Positions 46,746-56,887 of a stretch of 64,000 nt of DNA are shown here, in pieces. This stretch comes from Microbulbifer sp. MKSA007 (lineage in GTDB: Bacteria; Pseudomonadota; Gammaproteobacteria; Pseudomonadales; Cellvibrionaceae), in contig CP128433.1 in assembly GCA_032615215.1 (NCBI GenBank), positions 124,001-188,000 on the forward strand, written 5' to 3'. Made by a program: the position numbers and the translations under genes. Every line of letters starts with the position of its first letter. Position 1 is the stretch's first letter. A model generated the notes under the pieces. The model had not been told where the DNA came from and did no database searches. It saw nothing but the letters and a program-made list of their open reading frames with translations.

Positions 46746-47906
46746 TTATTGTTGTCGGTTAAATGCAGTTACTATGTTAAGTCGCAGAGCCTGAAAGGCT
46801 GGCATCAGCCCGGTAATCAGACCCAACAACAACATAAATAGAATGGCTTGCAGGGCGATATCCCCATCCAAAATCAAGTTGGGCAAAAAGCGGGCAAGGA
46901 AGGTTTTTACCCCTTCGACCAGCAGCCAGGCTGCGGCCAGGCCGGAAAGGCCGCCGACAAAGGCAATTAACAGGGACTCCGACAGCACCATTCGGAAAAT
47001 ACGGGTGCTGGAAAAACCCAGGGTTTTTAATACGGCAATTTCCCCGGTACGCTCGCGAATAGCTAGCGCCATAGTGTTGCCAACCACTACCAATATGGTG
47101 AAAAAGGCAGTAAACACCACAGAAAAAATAATTAAGCCAATATTTCCGATTTGTTCAATAAAGGCTTTATTAAAGGCTTTCTCGGTACTGGTATCGGTTT
47201 CACTCTGCGAGTTGGCAAAATTGTCATCGATAGTTTTTGCGACGTTTTCATTGATGGCGGGATCATCGGTTGTTAGTGCCATCCAGCCAATCCAGTCGCC
47301 ACCGAAAGTCTGTGTCTCCATAAAATATTTATAATGAAACAATAATTGGCGTGTATCGTACTGTTCCGTATCCCCTTTAAAAATCCCGGAAATTACAAAT
47401 TCCCAGGTGTAGCCACCTTCTTTGTGCGAAAAAATATTGGAGGATAAAGGAATCCTATCGCCCACTTTCCAGCCGTAAATCTGCGCGAGTTTTTCCCCAA
47501 CCAAGGCCCCTTGCCGATTGTTAAACCAGGCCTGCTTTTGTTCCTCGGGAATAACAATTTCTTCATAGACTTTTAAATAGGATTCTGGATCTACAGCCAT
47601 TGAAACGACCTGCCGGCTGGGTTCCTGAAAATAACCGCCAAACCAGTTGAGATGAGTTACATGTTTCACTCCCTCGACGGCTGCAACCTTTTGCACATAG
47701 GCAATGGGTAGTGACTGGGTAAAGTTAATTCTATTGAATACCACCAGACGATTATCAGCGGATAATTCCACGCTGGAATTTAATGCGGACTTGAGGCTGG
47801 TAACCGCACCGAAAATCAAGAAGGCGATAAAAATAGCAAAGCAAGTAAGGAATAGCCGCAAGGGCTTCCTTGTCATATTTTTAAAAACCAAATAAAAATC
47901 ACTCAT
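46746..47906 (-). CDS. ABC transporter permease (FtsX/MacB-like), second
   Basis: 386-residue permease of the same topology: N-terminal helix (LFLTCFAIFIAFLIFGAVTSL), periplasmic domain, then a C-terminal FtsX core (VVGNTMALAIRERTGEIAVLKTLGFSSTRIF). It overlaps the ATPase gene by 4 bp, indicating translational coupling. It differs from the neighbouring permease throughout the periplasmic domain, so it is not a recent duplicate. Confidence 0.9.
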   Translation of the reverse strand: MSDFYLVFKNMTRKPLRLFLTCFAIFIAFLIFGAVTSLKSALNSSVELSADNRLVVFNRINFTQSLPIAYVQKVAAVEGVKHVTHLNWFGGYFQEPSRQVVSMAVDPESYLKVYEEIVIPEEQKQAWFNNRQGALVGEKLAQIYGWKVGDRIPLSSNIFSHKEGGYTWEFVISGIFKGDTEQYDTRQLLFHYKYFMETQTFGGDWIGWMALTTDDPAINENVAKTIDDNFANSQSETDTSTEKAFNKAFIEQIGNIGLIIFSVVFTAFFTILVVVGNTMALAIRERTGEIAVLKTLGFSSTRIFRMVLSESLLIAFVGGLSGLAAAWLLVEGVKTFLARFLPNLILDGDIALQAILFMLLLGLITGLMPAFQALRLNIVTAFNRQQ

Positions 47907-48598
47907 GCCACTATTTCCCTCTGCACAAATTGTCCTTTATCCAGATGCAGGGTGCGCTTGGCGTATCTTGCAGCCGCGGGATCATGGGTAACCATCACGA
48001 TGGTTTTGCCGTGATCGCGGTTTAACAATTGCAGCATTTCCAGTATTTCATCTGCTGTGGCCCGATCCAGGTCACCGGTGGGCTCATCACACAGAATCAG
48101 TTTTGGATCGGAAACGATGGCGCGAGCGATGGCAACACGCTGTTGTTGGCCGCCGGACATTTCACTGGGCATATGTTTTGCCCGATCACTTAATCCCACC
48201 AGGGCCAGTGCGGTTTCCACATTGTGGCGGCGTTGAGATTTGGACAGATTTGTCAGCAGTAGCGGCAGCTCTACATTGCGCTGGGCATTGAGCATCGGCA
48301 TTAAATTGTAAAATTGGAAAATGAAACCAATATTTCTCGCTCGCCAGCGGGTTAGGGCGCCTTCATTGAGGGAGTCAATGCGCTCGATGTCAAACCATAT
48401 CTCTCCACCGCTGGGTTGATCGACGCCGCCCAACATGTTTAACAGCGTTGTTTTACCGGAGCCCGAAGGCCCCATAATGGCAACGAAATCACCGCGATCA
48501 ATTTCCATATTCAGGGATTCAAAAATGGAAATGGTCTCTTTGCCCTTGGTAAAACTTTTGCTGACATCCTTCAGCTGAAACAACACTTCCTCTGACAT
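47903..48598 (-). CDS. ABC transporter ATP-binding protein (MacB/LolD type)
   Basis: 231-residue ATPase. Walker A GPSGSGKTTLL, the LolD-type signature LSxGxxQR written MSGGQQQRVAIARA, Walker B LILCDEPTGDLD and H-loop VTHD are all intact. It pairs with the two permeases (4-bp overlap with one) and the fusion protein upstream (46-bp gap) in a single minus-strand operon. Confidence 0.95.
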   Translation of the reverse strand: MSEEVLFQLKDVSKSFTKGKETISIFESLNMEIDRGDFVAIMGPSGSGKTTLLNMLGGVDQPSGGEIWFDIERIDSLNEGALTRWRARNIGFIFQFYNLMPMLNAQRNVELPLLLTNLSKSQRRHNVETALALVGLSDRAKHMPSEMSGGQQQRVAIARAIVSDPKLILCDEPTGDLDRATADEILEMLQLLNRDHGKTIVMVTHDPAAARYAKRTLHLDKGQFVQREIVA

Positions 48599-48644
48599 CT
48601 CAAATTCCCTCTTATAAATACTGTTGTGTTTTTATTGGTGTTTG

Positions 48645-49676
48645 CTAGGGAGCTGCGGCCTCGCCTGCGAGGAAGCCCACCTTAACGCCCATATCCGGCA
48701 GGATTCGAGCATCTTTGTCGTCGATAGCGATTCGTACCCGGACAGTCGCCTTGGCTCGATCGGCCGTTGGAATGATGGCGATAACGGTAGCTGGAATGTC
48801 CCAGTTCGGGTAGGCATCCAGGTTGGCGTTAACTTTCTGTCCCTTGGCGACCCGGCCGATAAAGGCCTCGTTCACATCCACTTCGATTTCGAGTGAATTC
48901 ATATCCACGATGGTACAGATTCCAGTACGGGTAAAACCTCCGCCGGCAGAGCTGGGGGCAACTATCTCGCCAGGTTGTGCATTTTTTGTAGTGACTACGC
49001 CGGCAAAAGGCGCGCGGATAATATGATCTGCCAGGCGTTCGCGCTGCCTCTCAGCTTCAAGAATGGCGACTTGAATATTGGCGCGGGCACTTTTTAAGTC
49101 TGCCCGTAACCCCTCTACCGAGGATTCACTTTGGGTGAGCTGCGCTTTGCTGGAATAATTTTTGTCTCGAAGTCCGGCAAAACGCCGATATTGGCGTTCA
49201 GCCTCTTTTAACTTCGCGTGAATACTCGCTTCCTTGGCTTGAAGCACTTGAATTTGTGCCTGGGCAAAATCCAGCGCGACCCGCGCTTTGGCATCATCCA
49301 AGCGGGCCAGAACCTGCCCCTCCTCGACCTGCATTCCTTCTTCGACATCCACACTACTGATCAGGCCCATTACTTCAGCAGAGACGGTAGCCATGCGCCT
49401 TGGTGTGATATAGCCGGAAGCATTGAGAATGGTCTCGTGAAATTTTTCCTCCCTGGGAATTAAGCTGAGAGTTTTGGCTTGAGGTTCGCTACTTTGGGGG
49501 AGCACTGGTGTACTGTCTTCTGCAAATAGAGAAGCGCCGGCAAGGCCTATAACTATGCCAGTAACTAGGCCGACAGATGCCGCCAATATAACTTTGCGCG
49601 ATGGGGAACTGGGTTCGGGCGCTGTTTCCCGATCAATTTTGAGTTGACCGAGCAGCGCACTAGTATCTCTGCTCAT
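48645..49676 (-). CDS. periplasmic adaptor (HlyD/MacA-like membrane fusion protein)
   Basis: 343 residues with an N-terminal transmembrane helix (VILAASVGLVTGIVIGLAGASLF), a biotinyl-lipoyl-like domain split by a coiled-coil hairpin (about 120–220, AQAQIQVLQAKEASIHAKLKEAERQ and SARANIQVAILEAERQRERL), and a C-terminal barrel region (IIRAPFAGVVTTKNAQPGEIV, EVDVNEAFIGRVAKGQKV). It links the inner-membrane ABC complex to an outer-membrane channel such as TolC, which is not encoded here. First gene of the four-gene operon. Confidence 0.9.
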   Translation of the reverse strand: MSRDTSALLGQLKIDRETAPEPSSPSRKVILAASVGLVTGIVIGLAGASLFAEDSTPVLPQSSEPQAKTLSLIPREEKFHETILNASGYITPRRMATVSAEVMGLISSVDVEEGMQVEEGQVLARLDDAKARVALDFAQAQIQVLQAKEASIHAKLKEAERQYRRFAGLRDKNYSSKAQLTQSESSVEGLRADLKSARANIQVAILEAERQRERLADHIIRAPFAGVVTTKNAQPGEIVAPSSAGGGFTRTGICTIVDMNSLEIEVDVNEAFIGRVAKGQKVNANLDAYPNWDIPATVIAIIPTADRAKATVRVRIAIDDKDARILPDMGVKVGFLAGEAAAP

Positions 49677-49773
49677 ACAGCCTGTTTTTATTAGTTACTT
49701 CCTGTAAACAGCAACTGTGGCAGAAATTAAAAAATATTGCCACGCGTTAGCGTGGCCATGACATCTTGTGTTG

Positions 49774-51225
49774 TTAGTGGCGCCAAAAAGCCGGGGTAAG
49801 TAGTACTAGCAGGGTAAAAATTTCCAAGCGTCCCATCAGCATCGCCAGGATGAGAAACCATTTGGCGACTTCATTAACCGCACCATAGTGGGCAGCGGCT
49901 TCGCCGAGGGCGGGTCCGATATTACTCAGGCAGGAGGCTACTGTCGTGACGGAGGTCACAAAGTCTTCACCGGTGGCGATGACTATAATGGCGAGGATAA
50001 AAAAGGATGAAACATAGACCGCAAAGAAGCCCCATACTGCGTCGGTAACTCGATCGGGGACAATTTTGCGGTTGATCTTGATAGGGATAACCGCATTGGG
50101 ATGTACCAAGCGATTCAGCTCGCGCATGCCGGACTTCATAATCAGCATACCGCGCACCGCCTTAATGCCCCCTGAAGTGGAGCCGGCACAGGCACCGAGA
50201 ATACCTAACAGCAAGAGGACGTAGGGTAAGAATACTGGCCAGGCTGAGAAATTTTCCGAGGCGAAGCCGGCAGTGGTGCTGATCGAGACCACCTGGAAGA
50301 AACCGTGTAGCAGGCTGTTACCGGGGGAGAAGATATTCAATATCCACAGGTAACAGCTGATCAACAGGCCGGCACCGAGAATCAGCATAACGTAGAAGCG
50401 GAATTCTGAGTCGCGCCAATAGTGGCTGAGGGTCCTGTTGCGAAATGCGAAGAAATGCAGACCGAAGTTAATGGCAGCAGTAAACATAAACACGATACAA
50501 ATAATCATGATCGCACGGTTGTGGGCGTAGAACCCCATACTGGCATCGTGGGTGGAGAAGCCTCCATTGGCCACAGTGGAAAACGCATGGCCAACGGCGT
50601 CGAATACCGTCATGCCGGCCCACCAGTAGCCGATGCCGCAGAGGATTGTAAGAATCACATAAATAACAATTAGTGCCCGTGCTGTCTCGGCAATACGTGG
50701 GGTCAATTTGGTATCTTTTACCGGGCCGGGAATTTCCGCCTTATACAGCTGCATACCACCGATACCCAGCATCGGCAGGATGGCCAGGGCGATAACAATT
50801 ACGCCGATACCGCCAAACCACTGCAACTGCTGGCGGTAGTAGAGAATGGCAGGAGGCAGTGAGTCCAACCCGGTAATCACCGTGGCGCCGGTGGTTGTTA
50901 GCCCTGAGATGGATTCAAAAATAGAGTCGGTGATACTCAAGTCAGGCTGTGGGCTGATAATAAAGGGCAGGGCACCGAAGCTGCCCAGTACCAGCCAGAA
51001 CAAAGATGTCACTACGAACCCGTCCCGGGTGCGCAGGTCTTCGCGCAAATCGTGCACTGGCAGCCACATGAACAGGCCGGTGATCAGAGTGATGACGAAA
51101 GCTGCGACAAATGCGCTATGAGTACCATCTTCATACCAAAGGGATACGCCAATCGGCGGCAGCAGAGTCAGGCTGAACACCGTCAAGAGAATTCCAAAAA
51201 CTCGCGCAATTACCGCAATTCGCAT
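49774..51225 (-). CDS. trkH: Trk system potassium uptake protein TrkH
   Basis: 483-residue membrane protein of the K+ transporter family with about ten hydrophobic segments and the four selectivity-filter P-loops (SISGLTTTGATVI; STVANGGFSTH; SISTTAGFAS; SCLSNIGPALG). It lies 86 bp downstream of trkA on the minus strand, so the two probably form one transcript. TrkH conducts K+ and is gated by TrkA. An open frame of similar size on the opposite strand is not real. Confidence 0.95.
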   Translation of the reverse strand: MRIAVIARVFGILLTVFSLTLLPPIGVSLWYEDGTHSAFVAAFVITLITGLFMWLPVHDLREDLRTRDGFVVTSLFWLVLGSFGALPFIISPQPDLSITDSIFESISGLTTTGATVITGLDSLPPAILYYRQQLQWFGGIGVIVIALAILPMLGIGGMQLYKAEIPGPVKDTKLTPRIAETARALIVIYVILTILCGIGYWWAGMTVFDAVGHAFSTVANGGFSTHDASMGFYAHNRAIMIICIVFMFTAAINFGLHFFAFRNRTLSHYWRDSEFRFYVMLILGAGLLISCYLWILNIFSPGNSLLHGFFQVVSISTTAGFASENFSAWPVFLPYVLLLLGILGACAGSTSGGIKAVRGMLIMKSGMRELNRLVHPNAVIPIKINRKIVPDRVTDAVWGFFAVYVSSFFILAIIVIATGEDFVTSVTTVASCLSNIGPALGEAAAHYGAVNEVAKWFLILAMLMGRLEIFTLLVLLTPAFWRH

Positions 51226-51311
51226 TGGCGCCTATCAGCCTATCGTTATTTGTTGCAATGTTATCTGGACGGCGGAGACCGTTATCGCCGGAAAACGAAA
51301 ATATTATTTGC

Positions 51312-52697
51312 TCAGAAAAAGCCAAAACCAACTTGGAACAGTTGTTCTACATGGCGGGTCTGGCGGCGGTCGATAAGGAAGACAATCACGTGGTCATCGC
51401 TCTGCACAATGACATCATCGTGTGCCATCAAAACTTCGCTGCCATTTTCCGTTTCCCGTACTATGGCGCCAATCGAGGCGCCCTCAGGTAAGTCGATATC
51501 TTCGATCTTGCGCCCCACCACCTTGGAAGTGCGCTCGTCACCGTGGGCGATAACTTCAATGGCTTCAGCTGCACCTCGACGCAGGGAGTGGACGTTGACC
51601 ATATCTCCTCGGCGCACATGGGTGAGCAGGCTGCCAATCGTATTTTGCTGCGGTGAAATGGCAATATCGATTTCACCGCCCTGTACCAGGTCCACATAAG
51701 CGCGGTTATTGATCAGGGTCATCACTTTGCGTGCGCCCAGACGTTTGGCCAATAGTGACGACATGATATTAGCCTCGTCGTCATTGGTAAGGGCAAGAAA
51801 AACATCGGTATCTTCGATGCTCTCTTCCAGCAGCAACTCCTGATCGGAGGCGCTGCCGTGCAGGATAATGGTGTGAGACAGCTCCTCGGATAAAAATACA
51901 CAGCGCTTGTGGCTCTGCTCAATAATTTTTACCGAATAGCGATTCTCAAGCCGAGTGGCTAGGCGCAAACCAATATTGCCACCGCCGGCGATCACTACTC
52001 GTTTATAACCGTGTTCCAGTCGACGCAGTTCGCTCATTACCGCGCGAATATCTGCTCGCGCGGCGATAAAGAACACTTCATCGCCGGCTTCAATCACCGT
52101 ATCACCCTGGGGAATAATTGGCCGGTTGCGACGATAAATCGCAGCAACCCGGGTATCTACCTTGGGCATATGCTCGCGCAAATAGCGCAGTTGGTGCCCA
52201 ACAAGAGGCCCGCCCTGAACGGCTAAAACCGTTACCAGCTGTACGCGACCGCCGGCAAAATCTAACACCTGCAAGGCACCGGGATGTTCCATCAGGCGGG
52301 AGATATACTCTGAAACCAGTTGCTCCGGGCTGATCAGTACATCGATAGGGATGGCCTGAGTATCGAATAATTCCGGGTATTGCAGGTAGGAAGAGGCCCG
52401 TACCCGGGCGATTTTGGTGGGTACGCGAAACAGAGAGTGCGCAATTTGGCAGGCCGCCATATTGGTCTCATCGTTATTGGTGACTGCAACCAGGATATCC
52501 GCATCCTCAATCCCGGCTTCCATCAGAATATCCGGGTGAGAGGCGTGGCCCAGTACCACGCCGATATCAATGCGGTCGCGCAGTTCGCGCAGGGTTTTCT
52601 CGTCGCTGTCCACCAGGACAATATCATTGCGCTCGGAGGCCAGGGCCTCCGCCAGAGAGCCGCCCACCTGGCCGGCGCCGAGAATGACAATTTTCAT
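51312..52697 (-). CDS. trkA: Trk system potassium transporter peripheral protein TrkA
   Basis: 461 residues built from two RCK modules, each an NAD-binding Rossmann domain plus a TrkA-C domain. The glycine motifs are GAGQVGGSLAEAL at the N-terminus and GGGNIGLRLATRL near residue 240. Cytoplasmic regulator of TrkH that binds nucleotide. Situated between rsmB and trkH; the trkA–rsmB–fmt–def order is shared with Pseudomonas. Confidence 0.97.
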   Translation of the reverse strand: MKIVILGAGQVGGSLAEALASERNDIVLVDSDEKTLRELRDRIDIGVVLGHASHPDILMEAGIEDADILVAVTNNDETNMAACQIAHSLFRVPTKIARVRASSYLQYPELFDTQAIPIDVLISPEQLVSEYISRLMEHPGALQVLDFAGGRVQLVTVLAVQGGPLVGHQLRYLREHMPKVDTRVAAIYRRNRPIIPQGDTVIEAGDEVFFIAARADIRAVMSELRRLEHGYKRVVIAGGGNIGLRLATRLENRYSVKIIEQSHKRCVFLSEELSHTIILHGSASDQELLLEESIEDTDVFLALTNDDEANIMSSLLAKRLGARKVMTLINNRAYVDLVQGGEIDIAISPQQNTIGSLLTHVRRGDMVNVHSLRRGAAEAIEVIAHGDERTSKVVGRKIEDIDLPEGASIGAIVRETENGSEVLMAHDDVIVQSDDHVIVFLIDRRQTRHVEQLFQVGFGFF

Positions 52698-52727
52698 ATC
52701 GGATGAGACTCGCGACTAGCGACGCCG

Positions 52728-54035
52728 TTATTCAGCTTTGCTCAGCAGAGCGTAGTAGAAACCGTCACCGCCGCCGGTTTGGGGTAGAAGCTGCATACCG
52801 GCAACTTGTTTCTCACCCCAGGGCTTATCGTTTAGCAGTTCGGGGGTATTGTCGCTCGCATCCTCAGTCTCCGCAATGAACGCTGCGACGACTTCACTGT
52901 TTTCCGCCGGTAGGCTGGAACAGGTGGCGTAAAGCAACTGCCCACCCGGTTTAACCAGGGGCCACAGAGCGCGCAGGATCTTGCCCTGCAAAGCCACTAA
53001 CTCGGCAATGTCTTCTTCCCGGCGCAATAGTTTGATATCCGGGTTGCGGCGAATTACCCCGGTTGCCGAACAGGGTGCGTCCAGTAGTATCTGGTCGTAT
53101 TGCTGCCCGTCCCACCACTCATTCGGAGACGTGGCATCGGCACAAATAAGCTCGGCACTCTGCCCGTTGCGCTCGAGGTTTTCCTCGACCCGCACAAGGC
53201 GGTCCTCCTCAATATCCAACGCGCTCAGCTGAATGCTGGATTCCTGCTCCAATAAGTGGCAACTCTTGCCTCCAGGTGCCGCACACGCGTCCAACACCCG
53301 GGCATTTTCCTGCGGCTGTAACAGCAGCGCCGCTAATTGTGCGGACTCATCCTGAACACTGACCAAGCCCTCGGCAAAGCCCGGTAGCACTGTGACTGAA
53401 ACCGGCTCAACCAGGGTGATACCGACCGGAGAAATAGTACAGGGCTCGGCGGAGAGGCCGGTTTCGTCGAGCTGTTGTAAATAATCCGCGCGCGAGATCT
53501 TGGCGCTGTTTACCCGCAAGGTCATGGGTGGGTTGGCATTGTTGGCGCGGAAGATGTCTGACGCCTTCTCAGGCCAGGCGGCTTTAATCCGCTGCTGTAA
53601 CCAGGCCGGGTGCATAGAACTGAACTGTGGATTGCCGGACAGTTTGCGCTGAAGCTGCTCACTGTTGCGCAGGGCGTTGCGCAGCACCCCGTTGATCAGC
53701 CCGGTCGCTCTGTCCAGACCGAGGCTGCGTGCGGCATTGACGGTTGCAGATATGGCGGCGTGATCGGGTATGCGAGTGTACTCGAGCTGGTAAATGCCCA
53801 GCAGGATCAGTGCATTGATCTCAATATCCGAGACTTTTTTACGCAGCAACTTGGCGGCGATCAATTGCAGGCGCGGTGCCGTGCGGGCACTGCCGTAACA
53901 GAGCTCCCGCAACAGAGGGCGGTCGCGCTCCTCGACTTTGTCCTCGGCGGCAGGCAGAAGTCTTGCCAACGAGCCACGTTCTTCCAGCAGTGAGGCGATA
54001 ACTCGGGCGGCCTCGGCGCGTACATCTCTGCTCAT
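52728..54035 (-). CDS. rsmB: 16S rRNA (cytosine-967-C5)-methyltransferase RsmB
   Basis: 435-residue Sun/RsmB protein. The N-terminal NusB-like RNA-binding domain (about 1–140) is followed by a Rossmann domain with AACAAPGGKSCHL-type SAM motif (DACAAPGGKSCHLLE), the PCSATGVIRRNPDI segment holding a catalytic-site cysteine, and TCSSLPAENSEVV holding the other cysteine. It overlaps nothing: fmt ends 2 bp before its start codon, so the genes are coupled. Confidence 0.96.
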   Translation of the reverse strand: MSRDVRAEAARVIASLLEERGSLARLLPAAEDKVEERDRPLLRELCYGSARTAPRLQLIAAKLLRKKVSDIEINALILLGIYQLEYTRIPDHAAISATVNAARSLGLDRATGLINGVLRNALRNSEQLQRKLSGNPQFSSMHPAWLQQRIKAAWPEKASDIFRANNANPPMTLRVNSAKISRADYLQQLDETGLSAEPCTISPVGITLVEPVSVTVLPGFAEGLVSVQDESAQLAALLLQPQENARVLDACAAPGGKSCHLLEQESSIQLSALDIEEDRLVRVEENLERNGQSAELICADATSPNEWWDGQQYDQILLDAPCSATGVIRRNPDIKLLRREEDIAELVALQGKILRALWPLVKPGGQLLYATCSSLPAENSEVVAAFIAETEDASDNTPELLNDKPWGEKQVAGMQLLPQTGGGDGFYYALLSKAE

Positions 54036-54037
54036 AA

Positions 54038-54985
54038 TTATCCCAGTTTGGTACCCGGGGCGAACTGCTCCCGGTAGCCTTTCAAAATTTCTGCTGCGGG
54101 AAGCGCTTTTTTACCCGGTAGCTGTATTAATTGGAGGCGCAGGGCCTCGCGGCCGCAGGCCACTAAAATACCTTCGTCGTCACTGGAAAGAATGGTACCG
54201 GGCTGATCACTGTGGCAGCCCTGTTCGATGGCTGCGCTATAGATACGCAGGCGCTGCTCGCCCTTCTTATCCCGATAAGTGCTCCAGCACACCGGGAAGG
54301 GGTTAAAAGCGCGTATCAATCGATGCAGTTCAGCAGCGGGGCGCTGCCAGTCGATCTGCGCCTCTTCCTTGGTAATTTTGTTGGCGTAGTTAGCCTGGGT
54401 ATCGTCTTGTACCTGAGGGTTGGCACTGTCACTTTCCAGTAGAGCCAAGGCCTGGAGGAGGGATGGGCCGCCGAGTTCCGCCAGCTTATCGTGCAAACTG
54501 CCACCGGTATCGGATTCGGTAATGGCGCAGCGGTTTTCCACCAAAACCGGGCCGGTATCCAGACCCGCCTCCATTTGCATAATGGCGACGCCACTTTCAT
54601 TGTCGCCTGCTTCCACCGCGCGTTGGATCGGCGCGGCACCGCGCCAGCGTGGCAACAAAGAGGCGTGCACATTGATGCAGCCCAAACGCGGGGTATCCAG
54701 CACCACCTGCGGCAGTATCAGGCCGTAGGCCACCACCACCATAATATCCGCTCCAAGGGCAGCGAGCTCCGCCTGGGCCGTCTCGTCGCGCAGGCTCAGG
54801 GGTTGGTACACCGGGATATTGTGGGAGAGTGCCAGCTGTTTCACCGGGCTGGCGAGCAATTTCTTACCGCGCCCAGCCGGCCTGTCCGGTTGGGTGTAAA
54901 CGGCAATGACATTGTGCTCGCTGTCGAGCAGCGCTTGCAGGTGCACAGCGGCAAAGTCCGGTGTGCCGGCAAAAATAATATTCAC
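54038..54985 (-). CDS. fmt: methionyl-tRNA formyltransferase
   Basis: 315-residue enzyme that formylates initiator Met-tRNA with 10-formyltetrahydrofolate. The start MNIIFAGTPDFAAVHLQALL and the catalytic-site run INVHASLLPRWRGAAPIQRA, with the Asn/His/Asp set expected of the family, are both present. The C-terminal domain binds tRNA (RLIRAFNPFPVCW). It lies 75 bp after def, forming the usual def–fmt–rsmB cluster. Confidence 0.97.
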   Translation of the reverse strand: MNIIFAGTPDFAAVHLQALLDSEHNVIAVYTQPDRPAGRGKKLLASPVKQLALSHNIPVYQPLSLRDETAQAELAALGADIMVVVAYGLILPQVVLDTPRLGCINVHASLLPRWRGAAPIQRAVEAGDNESGVAIMQMEAGLDTGPVLVENRCAITESDTGGSLHDKLAELGGPSLLQALALLESDSANPQVQDDTQANYANKITKEEAQIDWQRPAAELHRLIRAFNPFPVCWSTYRDKKGEQRLRIYSAAIEQGCHSDQPGTILSSDDEGILVACGREALRLQLIQLPGKKALPAAEILKGYREQFAPGTKLG

Positions 54986-55060
54986 TGACTTGCTCTCAGG
55001 TAATGGGGGTGGGAGAGCTGCCGTAAGGCGGCAGCTCCAGGCTCCTGCGGCTGGCGCAGA

Positions 55061-55567
55061 TCAGGCGCGGCGGCGCTGGGATTTTTCCAGCTTGGAGCGG
55101 ATGCGGTTGCGCTTCAGTGGCGAGACATAATCCACGAACAGCTTGCCGTCCAAATGATCGACTTCATGTTGGATACAGACCGCCAACAATCCCTCGGCCT
55201 CAAGGGCAAAAGGTTCGCCATTGCGGTCCAGGGCTTTAACACGCACTTTGCGCGGGCGCTCCAATGTTTCGTAGAAACCGGGAACTGACAGGCAGCCCTC
55301 GTCGTACTGGTGGATCTCCGGGTCCAGCACTTCGATCTCAGGGTTGATAAACCCGAGTGGTTCATTGCCGTCTTCAGAGATATCCACCACTACAATGCGC
55401 TCCTGCACATTGACTTGGATGGCGGCGAGGCCGATGCCGGGCGCGGCGTACATGGTTTCAAACATGTCGTCGAGCAATTGGCGGTGGGCGTCGGTCACTT
55501 CAGCGACGGGTTTAGCGACCTCGCGCAGGCGCGGGTCGGGAAATTCCAGTATCTCGAGTTTAGCCAT
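55061..55567 (-). CDS. def: peptide deformylase
   Basis: 168-residue Fe2+ metalloenzyme that removes the N-formyl group. All three family motifs are intact: GIGLAAIQV (motif 1), EGCLSVPG (motif 2) and QHEVDHLDG (motif 3) with the HExxH ligands. Divergent from the LysM gene; first cistron of the minus-strand def–fmt–rsmB–trkA–trkH run. Confidence 0.97.
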   Translation of the reverse strand: MAKLEILEFPDPRLREVAKPVAEVTDAHRQLLDDMFETMYAAPGIGLAAIQVNVQERIVVVDISEDGNEPLGFINPEIEVLDPEIHQYDEGCLSVPGFYETLERPRKVRVKALDRNGEPFALEAEGLLAVCIQHEVDHLDGKLFVDYVSPLKRNRIRSKLEKSQRRRA

Positions 55568-55750
55568 AACACCTGTGACAAACTTCTAGTATTCGTTGAA
55601 CGTGCGCTGATAACATTATGATCGCGCTCAAAATTTACCGAGTGGACCCCTGTTTTTGCTGGCGCTATGCGCCCGGGTCCGGTCTCGCTCCCTTCACGGG
55701 AGTGGCCCGGCGCTGAGAATTATAGCGATAAAGAGCATAGGAATGCTTCC

Positions 55751-56821
55751 ATGAAAAAAATTATCCTGGCCGCGATCTCGATGTTAGCGGTTGCCCTTGG
55801 TGTCGAAGCACAGGATCAGGTTCGCCTGAACCCCAGTCACCCCGACGCTTATGTGGTGCAAAAGGGCGATACGCTCTGGGATATTTCCAGTCAATTTCTG
55901 GTGCAACCCTGGTACTGGCCGGAGATTTGGCAAGTGAACCCACAGGTGGAAAACCCCCACCTGATTTATCCAGGAGATAGCCTGCGCCTTGTTTACATCA
56001 ATGGCCAGCCACAATTACAACTGCAGCGCGGCCCCCGGGCGTATCAACTATCCCCGGGGATTGATGGTAATCGGTTGTCGCCCTCGATCCGTCGCGAGGC
56101 GGTAGAAGACGCGATCTCGGCGATTCCGCTGGATGCGATTAATGCTTTCTTATCCCGTACCCGTATTGTGGAGCCCGGTGCTTTTGAAGGTACTCCTTAC
56201 ATTGTTTCCGGCTCCGATGACCACATTCTGATGGGAGCGGGTGACACCATCTATGCGCGCGGTAATTTTGGTGCTCCACTGCCGTCTTATGGCATTTATC
56301 GCCCCGGCCCGGTCTATACAGACCCTGTATCCGGAGAAGTCCTCGGTCGACAAGCCCTCGGTGTAGGTTCTGTCGACTTGCTGCAGTTGGACCCAGACAA
56401 CAACCCGACCTTTTCCGTTGCGACTATGGGCGTGCGCAGCACTGCCCGTGAGGTTCGCCTTGATGATCGGTTGATGCCGGTGGAGGAGCGCTCAATTGAA
56501 GCCCTGTTCCACCCCAGCGCGCCCACTATCGCTATCGATAGCCTGATTGTAGGAGTCGATGAAGGGGTTACTCAAATTGGTAAATTTGATGTCGTAATTC
56601 TCAATGTCGGTGATCGGGATGGACTGCTGCCGGGTAATGTCCTGGCGATATACAAAGCGGGTTCAACAGTGCGTGACCGTATTGCTGGTGACGTAGTGAA
56701 GCTTCCAGATACCCGTGCCGGTGAGCTGATGGTATTCCGCACCTTTGAAAAAATGAGCCTAGCCCTGGTACTGGACGCCCGTCGTCCGCTGGCAGTGATG
56801 GATATGGTGCGCAACCCCTAA
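55751..56821 (+). CDS. LysM-domain periplasmic/cell-wall-associated protein
   Basis: 356 residues. The ATG at 55751 gives a Sec signal peptide (MKKIILAAISMLAVALGVEA); a longer frame from 55667 would add 28 unlikely residues. The LysM domain (YVVQKGDTLWDISSQFLVQPWYWPEIWQVNPQVENPHLIYPGDSLRL) follows immediately. The rest has no motif I recognise, with repeated glycine-containing turns (GVGSVDLLQLDPDNN). Conserved neighbour of dprA in Pseudomonas-type genomes. Probable peptidoglycan binding. Confidence 0.9.
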   Translation: MKKIILAAISMLAVALGVEAQDQVRLNPSHPDAYVVQKGDTLWDISSQFLVQPWYWPEIWQVNPQVENPHLIYPGDSLRLVYINGQPQLQLQRGPRAYQLSPGIDGNRLSPSIRREAVEDAISAIPLDAINAFLSRTRIVEPGAFEGTPYIVSGSDDHILMGAGDTIYARGNFGAPLPSYGIYRPGPVYTDPVSGEVLGRQALGVGSVDLLQLDPDNNPTFSVATMGVRSTAREVRLDDRLMPVEERSIEALFHPSAPTIAIDSLIVGVDEGVTQIGKFDVVILNVGDRDGLLPGNVLAIYKAGSTVRDRIAGDVVKLPDTRAGELMVFRTFEKMSLALVLDARRPLAVMDMVRNP

Positions 56822-56887
56822 GCGATCCCAGAAAATCTCGCGGCTGGTGTTGCTGTTTGCCCTGCCGCACAACCTTCAAAACAGAAA

